A DNA stretch of 64,000 nt, taken from positions 1,208 to 65,207 of the forward strand of contig JAPOUL010000027.1 of NCBI GenBank assembly GCA_026708685.1, in the 5' to 3' direction. Shown here in pieces: positions 9,551 to 19,826 of the stretch (its first letter is position 1; each line of letters starts with the position of its first letter). Below the pieces are notes generated by a model. The model was not told the DNA's origin. It ran no database searches and saw nothing but the letters and a program-made list of their open reading frames with translations. Origin of the DNA: Bacteroidota bacterium. Its GTDB lineage: Bacteria > Bacteroidota > Rhodothermia > Rhodothermales > Bin80. Position numbers and translations under genes: made by a program.

Positions 9551-12500
9551 TGATCGTTCCACGTACAGTCCGATTGATAGATCCCATTGAAGATCACCGC
9601 TACTGGCAAGATCCATTGTCACTTCGTGATTTTGATTCGGATCATGGGTATATCCTGTTAGGCGATCGAGGGATGGGGAAAACTACTGAAGTTCAGCAAG
9701 CCGCACTGAGGTGTGATACTTCACATGTGATGACCGCTCAACAATTTTTACGATGGGATCTCTCTGTATGCCCAGATTGGGAAATCATCTTCATTGATGG
9801 TGTTGATGAGGTCCGAATAGGGGGAGGAGACCCAAGAATTGTGATGGATCAACTGATTGCAAAACTCAAAGCACTGGGCACTACCAAGTTTCGCATCACA
9901 TGTCAAAACGGCAGTTGGATCAGGAATGTGGATCTGTCAGAATTTTCCAAAATTTTAGAGGAGGGATTGACAGTATCAATACTCCAACTCAATCCATTAC
10001 GTTCAAGTGATATACAACAAATTCTTACCCATCGATCGATCAATGTAGATGTATTTATTCAGAAAGCCACTGAAAAGGGTATCAATACCTTTCTGGGGAA
10101 TCCCCATTTCCTACACAGTTTGATAGACTCCATCAGCGAAATGGGTTGGTCCGACAGTTTCAGCTCATTGTACGAGAATGGATGCCGAGCACTCTTTCGT
10201 AAACCTAGGTCAGATTATCAAGATTTTTCACCCGAAGAGGTTTTAGTTGAATCTGGCAGGATCTTCGCGTATTTGTTGATTGCAAATAAGTTTGGAGCAG
10301 GTGAGGATACAAAATTCATTGAATGCTGTAATTTTCTTGAAACAGGGTCTTCCAATATTCAGCCTATTCATCAAGCGATCATGTCATATTTTTTTCACAA
10401 TGAGGATTCGTTAAATGTGCAAATTCATCAATTTCAAATTGAGTTTCTAGCAGCTCGCTACTTGGATCAGAAAATTCGAGACGGACTGAGCATTCGGCGA
10501 GTTCTGGGTCTCTTATATGGTTTCAATGGATCTCCATGTTTAGATCTTCAAGGCTTAGCAGGTTGGTTGGCAACACTAAACCATAGAGAGAGAGAGATTC
10601 TCATTACTGAGGACCCACTATCACTCTTATGCTACGGAAATATTGGAGATTTTAGGCCAGAAGAGCGATTGTACCTACTTGATAAACTTGAAAGGACTAT
10701 CAGCAGATGTTCTGATGGGCCCTTTTCTATGAACCTTCATGGACTCGCAACAGATGAAGGTCTATCACGGATGAGAACATTGGTTAGTTCATCTCATCCA
10801 TCCAAAGTCAATCAAACTCTGATTCTGTTGTTGTTACGCGGGATTTCTCAGAAGTACTCAAGCACTACAATGAAAATATCCGACATAGAGGTTCTCAGAG
10901 TGATCATCCGAGATCATCGCTGGGTTCCCAAGCTTCGCTGTGAGGCACTTCTTACGATAACCAGATTGATAGATCATGAGAAGGGTGTCAGGGTATTTCT
11001 AAGGGAATTAATTACTGATTTGAAGGAAGAACGAATTATAGATGAAACCAATGATTTACTAGGGACAGTTTTTTATTTGATCTATCCTTATGATTTGTAT
11101 CCCCATGAACTCTTTGATGATTTAATCACTCGATCAAAAGTTAATCATCCAAGTATCTATGTCAACTTTTTTAAAACCCTACCAAATCATTCAGATCCTA
11201 CGCAACTCTGCCAATTACTGACATATCTCTCAGATCGTTCTTCAGAGATTATTCCACAGCTAGTTCATCATCATTTATCAATGATTGTGATGCAGATTCT
11301 AGCACAATGCTTGAAATTATGTGGAAACCAAGCGAGTATCCATGAACTCTTTTCTTGGTTTAAACTCGTCAAATTTGATCAAGACCTATCGCATCTGGTT
11401 TTGATCCATCCCACCGATCAGCAATGGAATGGGGTTGATCGTGAGTCAAGTAATTTGATTCATTCATGGCTAAGTAAACACGAGAAAATCCAGCGAGAGC
11501 TTATTGAGTATGGATTGAATGAACAGAAACACAGGATTGGGCAACTGTTACTTGACAAATATATTGGACTCAAGTTTGTCGGAGTCAATGCCCAAGAGGA
11601 GTTTCGATTATGGTGCGTTCATCGCGCAGTACAACTTTGGGATTCAAATCCAAGTGTAGCAAGAGAGCTAGCTTCTTGGTCATTGAGACCCCGAAAGGGG
11701 TGGGGACCTCCACTTTCAACTGATGTGATCATCAAGATTTTACCCCGTATATCTGATGAGCTCATTCAACGAAATCACCTGTCACCTTTCATTCTTCATC
11801 CTGCTGAAGAGAGGCAAGTGGACGATACAAAGAGACAGGAAATACTTGATCAGGTACGGAAGCAAAGAATTGAATTATCAGTGGGGCGATGCACACCAAT
11901 GATTCTTGATCAGTTAGCACGTGTTTACTATGATCTATCAGAACATAAATCAGATTCCATCTGGACTGGCTTACAGTCCTTCTTAGAGGGAGATCAGGAT
12001 TTAGTTGAAGCGACCCTCGCTGGATTTTGTAGCTTGTTAGAACGAGAGGACTTACCAGACTTAGATCAAATTATGCAGCTCTTTGAAAACGGGCAGAGAT
12101 CTTATTATGCACTACCGTTTTTGGCCGCTATGATGGAGATGCAGAAGACCTGTAACGTATTCATCACTCTAACTGAAAAAGCCCAAAAAAGAGCATTGGG
12201 GTTTTATTTCATCACGGGTTCATCTCATATTAACGAACGATCAACTAAGGAATCTGGACTTAATGATGATGATCCATCCTGGTTCATATATGCTATGCAA
12301 AACGATCCGAAGATCGTTGCGGATTCACTGGTTTCTGTACACAACGCATGTATTCGTTCAAAGCACCCCCCCGTTGCTCATCTTTACAAGTTTACATTTC
12401 AAAAGCAGTGGGAACACATTGTATCTTACGCAATGCCTCGGATGTTTACTGTATTTCCAACTCGCTGCAATGCGACACAACTTGAATCATTATCTCTCAT

Positions 12501-13653
12501 TCTATGGTGTTGTATTCTTCATAAAGATGCATTTGGTAAATTTTTGCTAATAATCATTACACAACGATTGAACCGTAAGCAGATGGACTTAGGGCAGCAA
12601 GCTTTATGGCTGAGTGCGGGGTTAATGCTCAATCAACGTGGCTATGGTCCACGACTGATCAGTTTTCTTTCAAAGGGAGAGTATGCACGGACTCGTCATG
12701 TTGTTGACTTCCTTGGACATGATGCTACTGTTGAACTCCCGATGGATTACTACGGCGATTGGACTTGTGCTGAAATTGCATTGATGGTGAAAGAATTTGG
12801 CAGACGAATTACTCCTTTAATAATAGAAAACCAACCAGAATCTTTTACAGATGATCAGAAAGGTATCCATAAATTTCAAGGTTTATTTCAACGATGGATC
12901 CAAGAATTGGAAAAACGAATCAGCCAAGAGGCGATTGATACTTTGGAACAACTCATCGTCGATGATGATTTGGCTGATTGGAAATTTCATCTAGCTAATG
13001 CTCAGCAGTTACAAATTCGTCACCAGAGTGCTCTGTATCGTTCCGATTTAACTTTCGAACAAATTCAGAATGTACTCACAGACGGGATGCCTGCAAGTCC
13101 AGTAGATCTTTTTTGCATTATCGTAGAAGCTTTTGAAACATTCGTTGAACGTATGAGCGACAATCATACTGCCGTTGATTGGCATCAATTATGGGAATGG
13201 CCTAGAAATCCAGATCAGCTTCCACATCCTAAATCTCATAGAGAGTGTTGTGATATACTCACATCATATTTGAAGACATATCTTAAGAAGTATCAAGTTT
13301 ATGTGTGCCATAAAAATAAGGATACCCGATCCATACATGATGGAGATATTCGTATTTCGTTCAGATCTGATTTTGAAATACCAATATCTGTAAATAAAAA
13401 TTCTGACATAACACTTTGGAAGAAAATGAGCAACCAGACTTTATTGAAACATAGTCTTAACCCCAAGTCATATGGTTATCGGCTTCATGTGGTTTTTTGG
13501 TTAGGGGCTGGTCCTGATTATATGAAAGCAATTTCACCTGATGGAAATCTACCGAGAGGGCCAGAGCACCTCAGGGATTTACTTCAACAAAACTGGAAAA
13601 ATCACCTAAATAATAATGCGAAGGTTATCGTGATTGACGTATCTCAGAGGTAA
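9550..13653 (+). CDS. Large NACHT/STAND-like NTPase with degenerate nuclease-like C-terminus
   Basis: This 1367-aa protein has Walker A GDRGMGKTT at residues 38-46 and Walker B IIFIDGVDE at 79-87. The segment IHQFQIEFLAARYL near residue 300 matches the closing helix of many NACHT domains. A ~900-residue helical region with HEAT-like Leu/His periodicity follows, probably a sensor. The last ~110 residues resemble a PD-(D/E)XK-type effector (DGD at 1264-1266, then PISVNK at 1278-1283, then a YGYRLHVVFWLG strand), but the usual E-x-K pair is replaced by S and N, so catalysis is doubtful. This architecture is seen in bacterial antiphage STAND proteins. Here it is coupled to a DUF4143 ATPase. Function as a defence system is inference from domain type only. 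Confidence 0.78.
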   Translation: MIVPRTVRLIDPIEDHRYWQDPLSLRDFDSDHGYILLGDRGMGKTTEVQQAALRCDTSHVMTAQQFLRWDLSVCPDWEIIFIDGVDEVRIGGGDPRIVMDQLIAKLKALGTTKFRITCQNGSWIRNVDLSEFSKILEEGLTVSILQLNPLRSSDIQQILTHRSINVDVFIQKATEKGINTFLGNPHFLHSLIDSISEMGWSDSFSSLYENGCRALFRKPRSDYQDFSPEEVLVESGRIFAYLLIANKFGAGEDTKFIECCNFLETGSSNIQPIHQAIMSYFFHNEDSLNVQIHQFQIEFLAARYLDQKIRDGLSIRRVLGLLYGFNGSPCLDLQGLAGWLATLNHREREILITEDPLSLLCYGNIGDFRPEERLYLLDKLERTISRCSDGPFSMNLHGLATDEGLSRMRTLVSSSHPSKVNQTLILLLLRGISQKYSSTTMKISDIEVLRVIIRDHRWVPKLRCEALLTITRLIDHEKGVRVFLRELITDLKEERIIDETNDLLGTVFYLIYPYDLYPHELFDDLITRSKVNHPSIYVNFFKTLPNHSDPTQLCQLLTYLSDRSSEIIPQLVHHHLSMIVMQILAQCLKLCGNQASIHELFSWFKLVKFDQDLSHLVLIHPTDQQWNGVDRESSNLIHSWLSKHEKIQRELIEYGLNEQKHRIGQLLLDKYIGLKFVGVNAQEEFRLWCVHRAVQLWDSNPSVARELASWSLRPRKGWGPPLSTDVIIKILPRISDELIQRNHLSPFILHPAEERQVDDTKRQEILDQVRKQRIELSVGRCTPMILDQLARVYYDLSEHKSDSIWTGLQSFLEGDQDLVEATLAGFCSLLEREDLPDLDQIMQLFENGQRSYYALPFLAAMMEMQKTCNVFITLTEKAQKRALGFYFITGSSHINERSTKESGLNDDDPSWFIYAMQNDPKIVADSLVSVHNACIRSKHPPVAHLYKFTFQKQWEHIVSYAMPRMFTVFPTRCNATQLESLSLILWCCILHKDAFGKFLLIIITQRLNRKQMDLGQQALWLSAGLMLNQRGYGPRLISFLSKGEYARTRHVVDFLGHDATVELPMDYYGDWTCAEIALMVKEFGRRITPLIIENQPESFTDDQKGIHKFQGLFQRWIQELEKRISQEAIDTLEQLIVDDDLADWKFHLANAQQLQIRHQSALYRSDLTFEQIQNVLTDGMPASPVDLFCIIVEAFETFVERMSDNHTAVDWHQLWEWPRNPDQLPHPKSHRECCDILTSYLKTYLKKYQVYVCHKNKDTRSIHDGDIRISFRSDFEIPISVNKNSDITLWKKMSNQTLLKHSLNPKSYGYRLHVVFWLGAGPDYMKAISPDGNLPRGPEHLRDLLQQNWKNHLNNNAKVIVIDVSQR

Positions 13654-14176
13654 TATTGAGAGAAATCTTAGGATGCCATTTTGAAGCTATCCAAAAATGA
13701 AAGGGAGTACAATAGATATAGTTAACTCTAAGCCTCATCAGAATAAGAAGTCTCCCGATTTTTCAGAAGACAAATAGCACTGATATTCAAGTCATTGAAA
13801 CCAGATTGTTTCATTCTGTATAACTTCTGTGAAGGTGAATGTTATATTAATGTGTTTTACCAAGCGTGATCTTGAATCTTTAACTTTCTACTGGTTCACT
13901 GCAATGGTTGATAGCGTATATTGGATTGATGAAATGCTTGCATCAGGGGGATCACTCAATCATAGATTGTTGGAAATAGTATAAACCCGACAGCATAGTC
14001 TATATTCACTCCACTATTGCATACGAATTTATGGCATTTGAAGTAGCGTGAATGGTATCTTATACTCAAGATGGAATGAAATGCCCTATCTTAGGCTACT
14101 TTGTTGACACTTTGTCACATATTACAGATTGGTTCAATTTTTGACGTACTCCCTGATTCACACATTCTAATTCTAC
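13654..14176. other. Intergenic region upstream of lon
   Basis: This 523-bp A/T-rich gap has stops in all frames. TGACA-CTT-TGTCA at 14105-14117 is a small palindrome about 60 bp upstream of lon and might be a regulator site. It does not resemble the CIRCE heat-shock operator. No RNA gene is evident. Confidence 0.35.
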
Positions 14177-16669
14177 ATGTTCATCTTATCAATGGCTAAA
14201 TCATCCGACGACGATGTTGCCGAGGATCTGGTTATTACAGATCCAGACAATAACGACGATAATGATGATGAAACTGAAGTCGTTCCAGACACAATTCCTG
14301 TTTTAGCACTGCGCAACACAGTTCTATTCCCAGGAGTCATGATGCCGATTACCGTCGGGCGTGATGAATCTATCAAACTTGTGCAAGATGCCGCTAAAGG
14401 AGACAAGATTTTTGGAGTCATTGCCCAGAGGGAGCAAAAAAACGATCAGCCCAAGTCAGAAGATCTTTACGAGGTTGGCACCGTGGCTCGGATCTTGAAG
14501 ATCATTACCATGCCAGATGATTCTACTAGTATTATCATTCAGGGTAGAGAGCGCATCAAATCGACAGAGTATATTCAGACCAAGCCCTATTTCAAAGCAC
14601 GCGTTGAGGTTCTTGAACAAACCGAAGGATTTGAAAATGATGTTGAGGAGCGAGCCTTGATGCATTCCATCAAGGAATCGGCCATTGAGATCATCAATCT
14701 GTCTCCTAACATTCCTAATGAAGCCGTAGAAGCTGTAGAAAGTATCGAATCATTTTCGTTTCTGATCCATTTTATTGCTTCAAATCTTCAGATCGGCGTA
14801 GATGAAAAACAAGTCATTCTGGAAACATTATCCTTGGGAGAAAGTGCTCGCCTATTGGTTGAACATTTGAACAAAGAAATTCAAGTTCTCAATCTCTCTG
14901 ATGAACTTCGCTCACGAATGAAGAGCGATGTGAATCAACAACAGAGGGAATTTTTCCTTCGACAGCAGATGAAAGTCATTCAGGATGAGTTGGGAGAAGG
15001 AAATGAGTCGACTGAACATGAGGGGCTCAAAGAAAGAGCGAAAGAAAAAGAACTTCCCGAGCATGTGATGAAGGTCTTTGAAAAGGAGATGAAAAAGTTG
15101 GAGCGTACAAATCCTGCCCTTCCCGACTATGCCGTTACCCGCAATTATGTAGACTGGATTCTTGATCTACCTTGGACCGAAACCACTGAAGATCAACTTG
15201 ATATTTCGAACGCTGAAAAAGTGCTTGACGAAGATCATCATGGACTGGAAAAAGTCAAACAAAGGATTCTTGAGTATCTGGCTGTCTTAAAACTCAAAGG
15301 AGATATGAAAGCACCGATCTTATGCTTTTATGGGCCTCCCGGCGTAGGTAAAACAAGTTTAGGACGCAGTATTGCTCGTGCATTGGATCGCCAGTTTGTT
15401 CGGATGAGCTTAGGGGGTGTTCATGATGAAGCAGAAATTCGAGGACATCGGAGAACCTACATTGGTGCACTGCCTGGGCGTATCTTACAAGGACTCAAAA
15501 AAGCTGGATCCTCCAATCCAGTATTTATGTTAGATGAGATTGACAAGGTTGGCGATCGACATCGTGGTGATCCTTCAAGTGCACTTCTTGAGGTCTTGGA
15601 TCCTGAGCAAAATATTGCTTTCAACGATCATTATATTGAATTAGATTATGATTTGTCCAAGGTACTTTTCATTGCTACGGCGAACTCCCTACAACCTATT
15701 CCTGTCGCACTGAAAGATCGTATGGAAGTCATCAATATTACCGGATACACACAAGAGGAGAAACTGGCGATTGCCCAAGGATATTTAGTGCCCCGCCAAA
15801 TTGAACGTAATGGACTTACGCCTAAACAGTTTACCATTGATGAATCTGCAATTAACTATATCATTGATGGATATACCCGTGAATCAGGTGTCCGAAATCT
15901 GGAACGTACGATTGGTAGTGTTGCGAGAGGGGTTGCAAAAAAAGTGGCAACCAAAGAAGTAAAATCTCAGGATATTCATAAAGATGATATTGAAGAATAT
16001 CTTGGAGCTCAACAATTTTATAATGAAGTTGCTGAGCGTACCGAGGTGCCTGGTGTTGCTACGGGGCTGGCATGGACCCCTACGGGAGGAGAAATTCTGT
16101 TTGTGGAGGCATCGGTATCTAGAGGGAGTGGGAAAGTGACGCTTACAGGTAGTCTTGGGGATGTGATGAAAGAATCTGCAAAAGCTGCCCTGAGTTATGT
16201 GAAAGCACGTGCAGAGGAATTAGAGATACCTGAAACTGCATTCAAGTACTACGATATACATATTCATGTACCTGCAGGTGCAGTATCCAAAGATGGCCCC
16301 AGTGCAGGAATTGCACTCCTGTCAGCTCTGGTATCCATTTATTCCCAGAAGAAAGTCCATCACAACCTAGCCATGACGGGTGAGATCACCCTCCGGGGGT
16401 TAGTGTTACCTGTTGGGGGAATCAAGGAGAAAGTGCTTGCTGCCAAAAGGGCGGGAATCAAACATGTCCTACTGCCTGAAAAGAACGAGAAAGACATCAA
16501 AGATATCAAATCCAATATGCTGGAAGGACTTGATATCAGTTATGTGCGCCGGATGAGTCAGGTCTTAGATATCACTCTAAGTGGCCCACCTGTTGATGAT
16601 CCAGTTGAGGTCTTCAGAGTGCCAGACTCCAAAAATGGAGTGCCCCCTGAGACAATCGCAGTCAACTAA
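14177..16669 (+). CDS. lon: ATP-dependent protease Lon
   Basis: This 830-aa protein is full length for bacterial LonA. An acidic N-terminal tail precedes the LON substrate-binding domain (from [14 protein letters not shown]), a coiled-coil segment ([13 protein letters not shown]), the AAA+ module with Walker [10 protein letters not shown] and Walker B VFMLDEID, and the C-terminal Ser-Lys protease domain with the catalytic serine in KDGPSAG and the lysine in the KVLAAKRAG region. It degrades misfolded and regulatory proteins in the cytoplasm as a hexamer. Two starts are possible, ATG 14177 or ATG 14192 (MAKSSDD); neither has a Shine-Dalgarno sequence. Its stop overlaps the 3' end of the opposing small gene by four bases. 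Confidence 0.97.
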   Translation: MFILSMAKSSDDDVAEDLVITDPDNNDDNDDETEVVPDTIPVLALRNTVLFPGVMMPITVGRDESIKLVQDAAKGDKIFGVIAQREQKNDQPKSEDLYEVGTVARILKIITMPDDSTSIIIQGRERIKSTEYIQTKPYFKARVEVLEQTEGFENDVEERALMHSIKESAIEIINLSPNIPNEAVEAVESIESFSFLIHFIASNLQIGVDEKQVILETLSLGESARLLVEHLNKEIQVLNLSDELRSRMKSDVNQQQREFFLRQQMKVIQDELGEGNESTEHEGLKERAKEKELPEHVMKVFEKEMKKLERTNPALPDYAVTRNYVDWILDLPWTETTEDQLDISNAEKVLDEDHHGLEKVKQRILEYLAVLKLKGDMKAPILCFYGPPGVGKTSLGRSIARALDRQFVRMSLGGVHDEAEIRGHRRTYIGALPGRILQGLKKAGSSNPVFMLDEIDKVGDRHRGDPSSALLEVLDPEQNIAFNDHYIELDYDLSKVLFIATANSLQPIPVALKDRMEVINITGYTQEEKLAIAQGYLVPRQIERNGLTPKQFTIDESAINYIIDGYTRESGVRNLERTIGSVARGVAKKVATKEVKSQDIHKDDIEEYLGAQQFYNEVAERTEVPGVATGLAWTPTGGEILFVEASVSRGSGKVTLTGSLGDVMKESAKAALSYVKARAEELEIPETAFKYYDIHIHVPAGAVSKDGPSAGIALLSALVSIYSQKKVHHNLAMTGEITLRGLVLPVGGIKEKVLAAKRAGIKHVLLPEKNEKDIKDIKSNMLEGLDISYVRRMSQVLDITLSGPPVDDPVEVFRVPDSKNGVPPETIAVN

Positions 16670-16914
16670 GATGGGTCCTTGGTAGACTCCTTGTCTTCAG
16701 ACGTGTCATCTGATTTACGGGAATGTGTTTGCGTGCTGTTAAAGATTTCTGAACATTCTTCGGTCAGTCTATCTGCGAACGCAGAAGCAGCTTCTACAGC
16801 TGTGTTCACTGATTCAGTGATCAGAAAGAGCACTTTTTGATCAAGTTCAAGTTTGCCAAATGCATCTTTGGCTTCCGAGGACTGATCATGGTTGTTTTCC
16901 TGATTTTGATCCAT
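16666..16914 (-). CDS. Small acidic hypothetical protein
   Basis: This is an 82-aa ORF from ATG 16914 (an in-frame ATG at 16929 would add five residues). Polar, charged termini flank a plausible amphipathic helical core (KVLFLITESVNTAVEAASAF). No family is recognised. It lies tail-to-tail with lon (4-bp overlap) and divergent from rsgA, filling the gap exactly, which favours a real gene. The composition (many Glu, Asp, Ser, few hydrophobics) suggests a soluble or partly disordered protein. Confidence 0.55.
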   Translation of the reverse strand: MDQNQENNHDQSSEAKDAFGKLELDQKVLFLITESVNTAVEAASAFADRLTEECSEIFNSTQTHSRKSDDTSEDKESTKDPS

Positions 16915-16988
16915 TGTGGGAAAATGCAATGCAGTTTAAGTATCTACGAACTGTTCAAGGTATAGGTTTCAATGATGCTCATTCACTG

Positions 16989-17924
16989 ATGTTGAAGGGA
17001 ACTGTCATTCGGTCCACAGGAACATGGATAGATGTTCAGGCGGGATCAAGCATCATTCCATCCCGGATTCGGGGACGAATGCGACTGGTTCATGGGGATG
17101 AGACGCAACCAGTTGCTATTGGCGATCAAGTAACCATTGAAACGGTTGACAATGAAACTGGAATTATCATTGAGGTAGACCAGCGTCATAATTGTCTGTA
17201 TCGTCGTGCAGCCGGTCGTAAGGTGGGCAAACGACAGACGTTAGTTGCTAATATCGATCAGATATGGATTGTTCAAGCAGCTCGCCAACCCGATGTCAAT
17301 GTAGGTTTGATGGATAGGTTACTGGTGGCCTGCGAAGCACAGGAGCTTTCTGCTGGAATCGTGATCAATAAAACCGATCTGGCTTCTGCATTTCAGATGA
17401 ATGTCATCCATGATCTTGCGGATAGCTATCGCCAATTGGGGTATCCAGTTGTACTTACCAGTATTGAGAACCAAGCCACGATGGATCAATTACAGGGGGT
17501 ACTGGCAGATCAGATAAGTGTATTGATTGGTCCATCAGGGGTGGGCAAATCTTCATTGATCAATACAATGGATCCTAGTATCAATATTCCTGTGGAAAAG
17601 ATCAGTCCGAAGACGAACAAGGGATGCCATACGACTGCACATGCAAGATTGTATCCACTTTATTGTGGAGGAAGCGTAGCTGACACACCGGGCATACGAG
17701 AGTTTGGATTGCTGGATATTGAGCCATGGGAACTTGCTCATTATTTTCCAGACTTGAAGCCCCATCTTGTAAAATGTCGTTTCTCGGCGTGTACTCATGA
17801 TCATGAACCAAAGTGCGGTGTGAAGGATGCCATAGAAAGCGGGGACATTGCTGTGGCACGATATGAAAGTTACCTAAATATTCTTTATTCTCTCCGCTTA
17901 GGAGATGCAGATATGGGGAGATAA
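16989..17924 (+). CDS. rsgA: Ribosome small-subunit-dependent GTPase A
   Basis: From ATG 16989 this gives 311 aa, the usual RsgA length, starting with the standard OB-fold entry (KGTVIRSTG). The circularly permuted GTPase order is visible: NKTD (G4) first, then GPSGVGKSS (G1) and DTPGIREFG (G3). The C-terminal zinc knuckle follows (CRFSACTHDHEPKC). RsgA tests and matures the 30S subunit. In-frame ATGs at 16929 and 16860 would extend the protein. The first overlaps the opposite-strand small gene, and the longer N-terminus is not typical of the family, so I prefer 16989 without certainty. Confidence 0.93.
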   Translation: MLKGTVIRSTGTWIDVQAGSSIIPSRIRGRMRLVHGDETQPVAIGDQVTIETVDNETGIIIEVDQRHNCLYRRAAGRKVGKRQTLVANIDQIWIVQAARQPDVNVGLMDRLLVACEAQELSAGIVINKTDLASAFQMNVIHDLADSYRQLGYPVVLTSIENQATMDQLQGVLADQISVLIGPSGVGKSSLINTMDPSINIPVEKISPKTNKGCHTTAHARLYPLYCGGSVADTPGIREFGLLDIEPWELAHYFPDLKPHLVKCRFSACTHDHEPKCGVKDAIESGDIAVARYESYLNILYSLRLGDADMGR

Positions 17925-17988
17925 TCCTGGAGGATTACATATCAAGTCTTTGATCAACCTCGCTAAATTCTTCGTTTCATTTCTGATC

Positions 17989-18777
17989 TTATCGTGATTT
18001 CTTATGGCAGAGTACACTCATATGGGCATGATAAAATTTAACCCAAAAGGAACCCAAAGTGCGAGGGAGATAATGTTCAGTACACATTTTCAGAAGCACC
18101 TTTAAATGATTGACTCCTGCATAAGCAAACTTGATCGTATCCAAACTTGATGATGGTGCATAAACATAATGATCATCTACTTCAAGCCCGCTCTCCGAAA
18201 GGAATCCGAAAAAATCAGTTTTGTTGAAGAACTGAACATGGCCAGCTGGGTGGTTACCACGATCCTGTAACAGTCCCTTCATTTTTCCAAAGAATAAATT
18301 TTCGAGGGGAACTTCAGCAATGAAATGGTTTCAATTGACATCAGTCAGGGATTTCAAAAAAATCTGTGGGTACTCAAGATGTTCTATCACATGGCTACAA
18401 ATGAGTAAGTCAAATTTTGAGTTTGGAAACAACTTTGAGCAATCAGATATATCTCCCGCTTTGGCATTTACATGGGGAAGCGTTTCTTTTACATGCTGAA
18501 TGGCATCTTCAGAATAATCCAAAGCATGAAAGGATTCTCCAATCTTGCGTCGTGTTAGTTCAGCAGTCACTGCACCTGTCCCACAACCAATATCCAATAT
18601 GGATTTTGGCTTCAAATCTTTTTGGTCAAGGAGGAGCGAAATTGCATTGGCCTTTTGTTCTGCACCTCTACGAAGCCATTCTGCTTCACGATCTAAATGG
18701 TTTGAGTAGAAAGAATCATATTGATCTCGTCCACTCAGTCCAGAATTTAGTTGCGAAAAGTCATCACGCTTAGCCAT
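17989..18777 (-). pseudogene. Methyltransferase paralogue interrupted by one in-frame TGA
   Basis: Read on the minus strand, the frame gives a protein closely related to the methyltransferase at 3122 (shared LSGRD, EREAEWL-like, DIGCGTGAV, AEVPLENLFFGK, DRGNHPAGHVQFF, YHAHMSVLC). A single TGA at 18331-18333 splits it into a ~148-residue SAM-binding half and a ~115-residue tail, both in the same frame. The stop falls where the intact paralogue has Tyr, about six residues before AEVPLEN. No other defect is visible, so inactivation is recent, or the base is a sequencing error. The likely start is ATG 18777 (MAKRDDF); ATG 18804 is also in frame. Readthrough is possible but nothing supports it. 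Confidence 0.8.
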
Positions 18778-18804
18778 GGTTACAATGCGATGATTGAAAG
18801 TCAA

Positions 18805-19322
18805 TTGAAATTATGCAGATAGTGTCTCCAAAATGATCATCAGTGTTTGTTGAAGTATGAACATTTTAAGCATTGATGCACCGGATGTTCCATTCCCAGA
18901 GAGCTCTCAAAGAGATGGAACAAGTTAAACGATGTGTTGGGAAATGTTAAGTGATCGTTGAAGAATTGCGTAAATCATACAGCAGAGTAAATTTGACTTG
19001 AGGGGAATAAGCCATCAAAATCCATTCGGTATCTTACATCCAAGAACAAACAAATATCTTTTGAACGGTTAATGGGTATTTTTGCGCGTTACGCAGCTGT
19101 CAAACGATTTCTTAGAGTATTTCCTGCTCACTCTCTTCTAAATAGTCTATCTGATGACTAACTCAACGAGTAATGACTTAGTCAAAATGCAACATTTGAA
19201 ATCAATTATGGTTTTATGTGGTTCAGGTGTCCTAAAAGTTGTGTGTCCCCCTAACTTCTTTTGCGATTACCAAACGTTTTCCCTAAAAAATTGATCGGGG
19301 TCAAACTCTGAGACTATATCAT
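18805..19322. other. Intergenic region before Panacea gene
   Basis: This is 518 bp of A/T-rich sequence with stops in every frame and no convincing ORF, hairpin or RNA. The promoter of the downstream pair must lie in its right part. It may be scar sequence from mobile DNA, but I see no terminal repeats. Confidence 0.4.
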
Positions 19323-19814
19323 ATGATTCCTACTCCTTTATCAATATTTGATGCAGCCTCTTACATTTTAGAGAATTCTCGCTGGACAATTACTCAGTTG
19401 GAGCTACAGAAGTTACTGTATTTGGCTCAGATGATTCATTTGGGGCAACATGGATGTCCTATTTTGTTCGCCCGTTTTGAAGCTTGGGAGTATGGACCCA
19501 TTAATCAGGCACTTTTTGATGCAACAATCAAGTATGGTACTGATCCTTTGCGCAGTTCTAATATACCAGGCGACCCCAAAAATATTGTTGCAGAAACTCA
19601 TAAAGAGGTACTGGATTATGTTACTGATGAATTGTCTGAATTAACAGCTACCGAGTTAGTTTCCACGACACAACAAGAATATGGTGCATGGAAAAAAACA
19701 TTCAATCCTCTTTATCGAAACTTGTCCATTCCTGATCGACTCATCAAGGAGGAATATGAAGAAAAATTAGTTCGTGCAAATCAATCTAAACCAGAGATTG
19801 TATCCGCATCATGA
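19323..19814 (+). CDS. Panacea (SocA/DUF4065) domain protein, probable antitoxin
   Basis: This 163-aa protein carries the Panacea/DUF4065 domain over most of its length: the helical opening FDAASYILENS, LQKLLYLAQMIHLG, then the signature FEAWEYGPINQAL, and a helical tail. The family (SocA, GepA) is an established promiscuous antitoxin domain that neutralises unrelated toxin types by direct binding. The partner here is the small membrane protein 12 bp downstream, so this is probably the antitoxin of a two-gene toxin-antitoxin operon. Antitoxin function for this copy is inference from family and gene order. Confidence 0.85.
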   Translation: MIPTPLSIFDAASYILENSRWTITQLELQKLLYLAQMIHLGQHGCPILFARFEAWEYGPINQALFDATIKYGTDPLRSSNIPGDPKNIVAETHKEVLDYVTDELSELTATELVSTTQQEYGAWKKTFNPLYRNLSIPDRLIKEEYEEKLVRANQSKPEIVSAS

Positions 19815-19826
19815 GTAATCCATTGA

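Noticed and set aside
14104-14120. CIRCE-type heat-shock operator upstream of lon
   Set aside because: The small palindrome TGACA-CTT-TGTCA does not match the TTAGCACTC-N9-GAGTGCTAA consensus.
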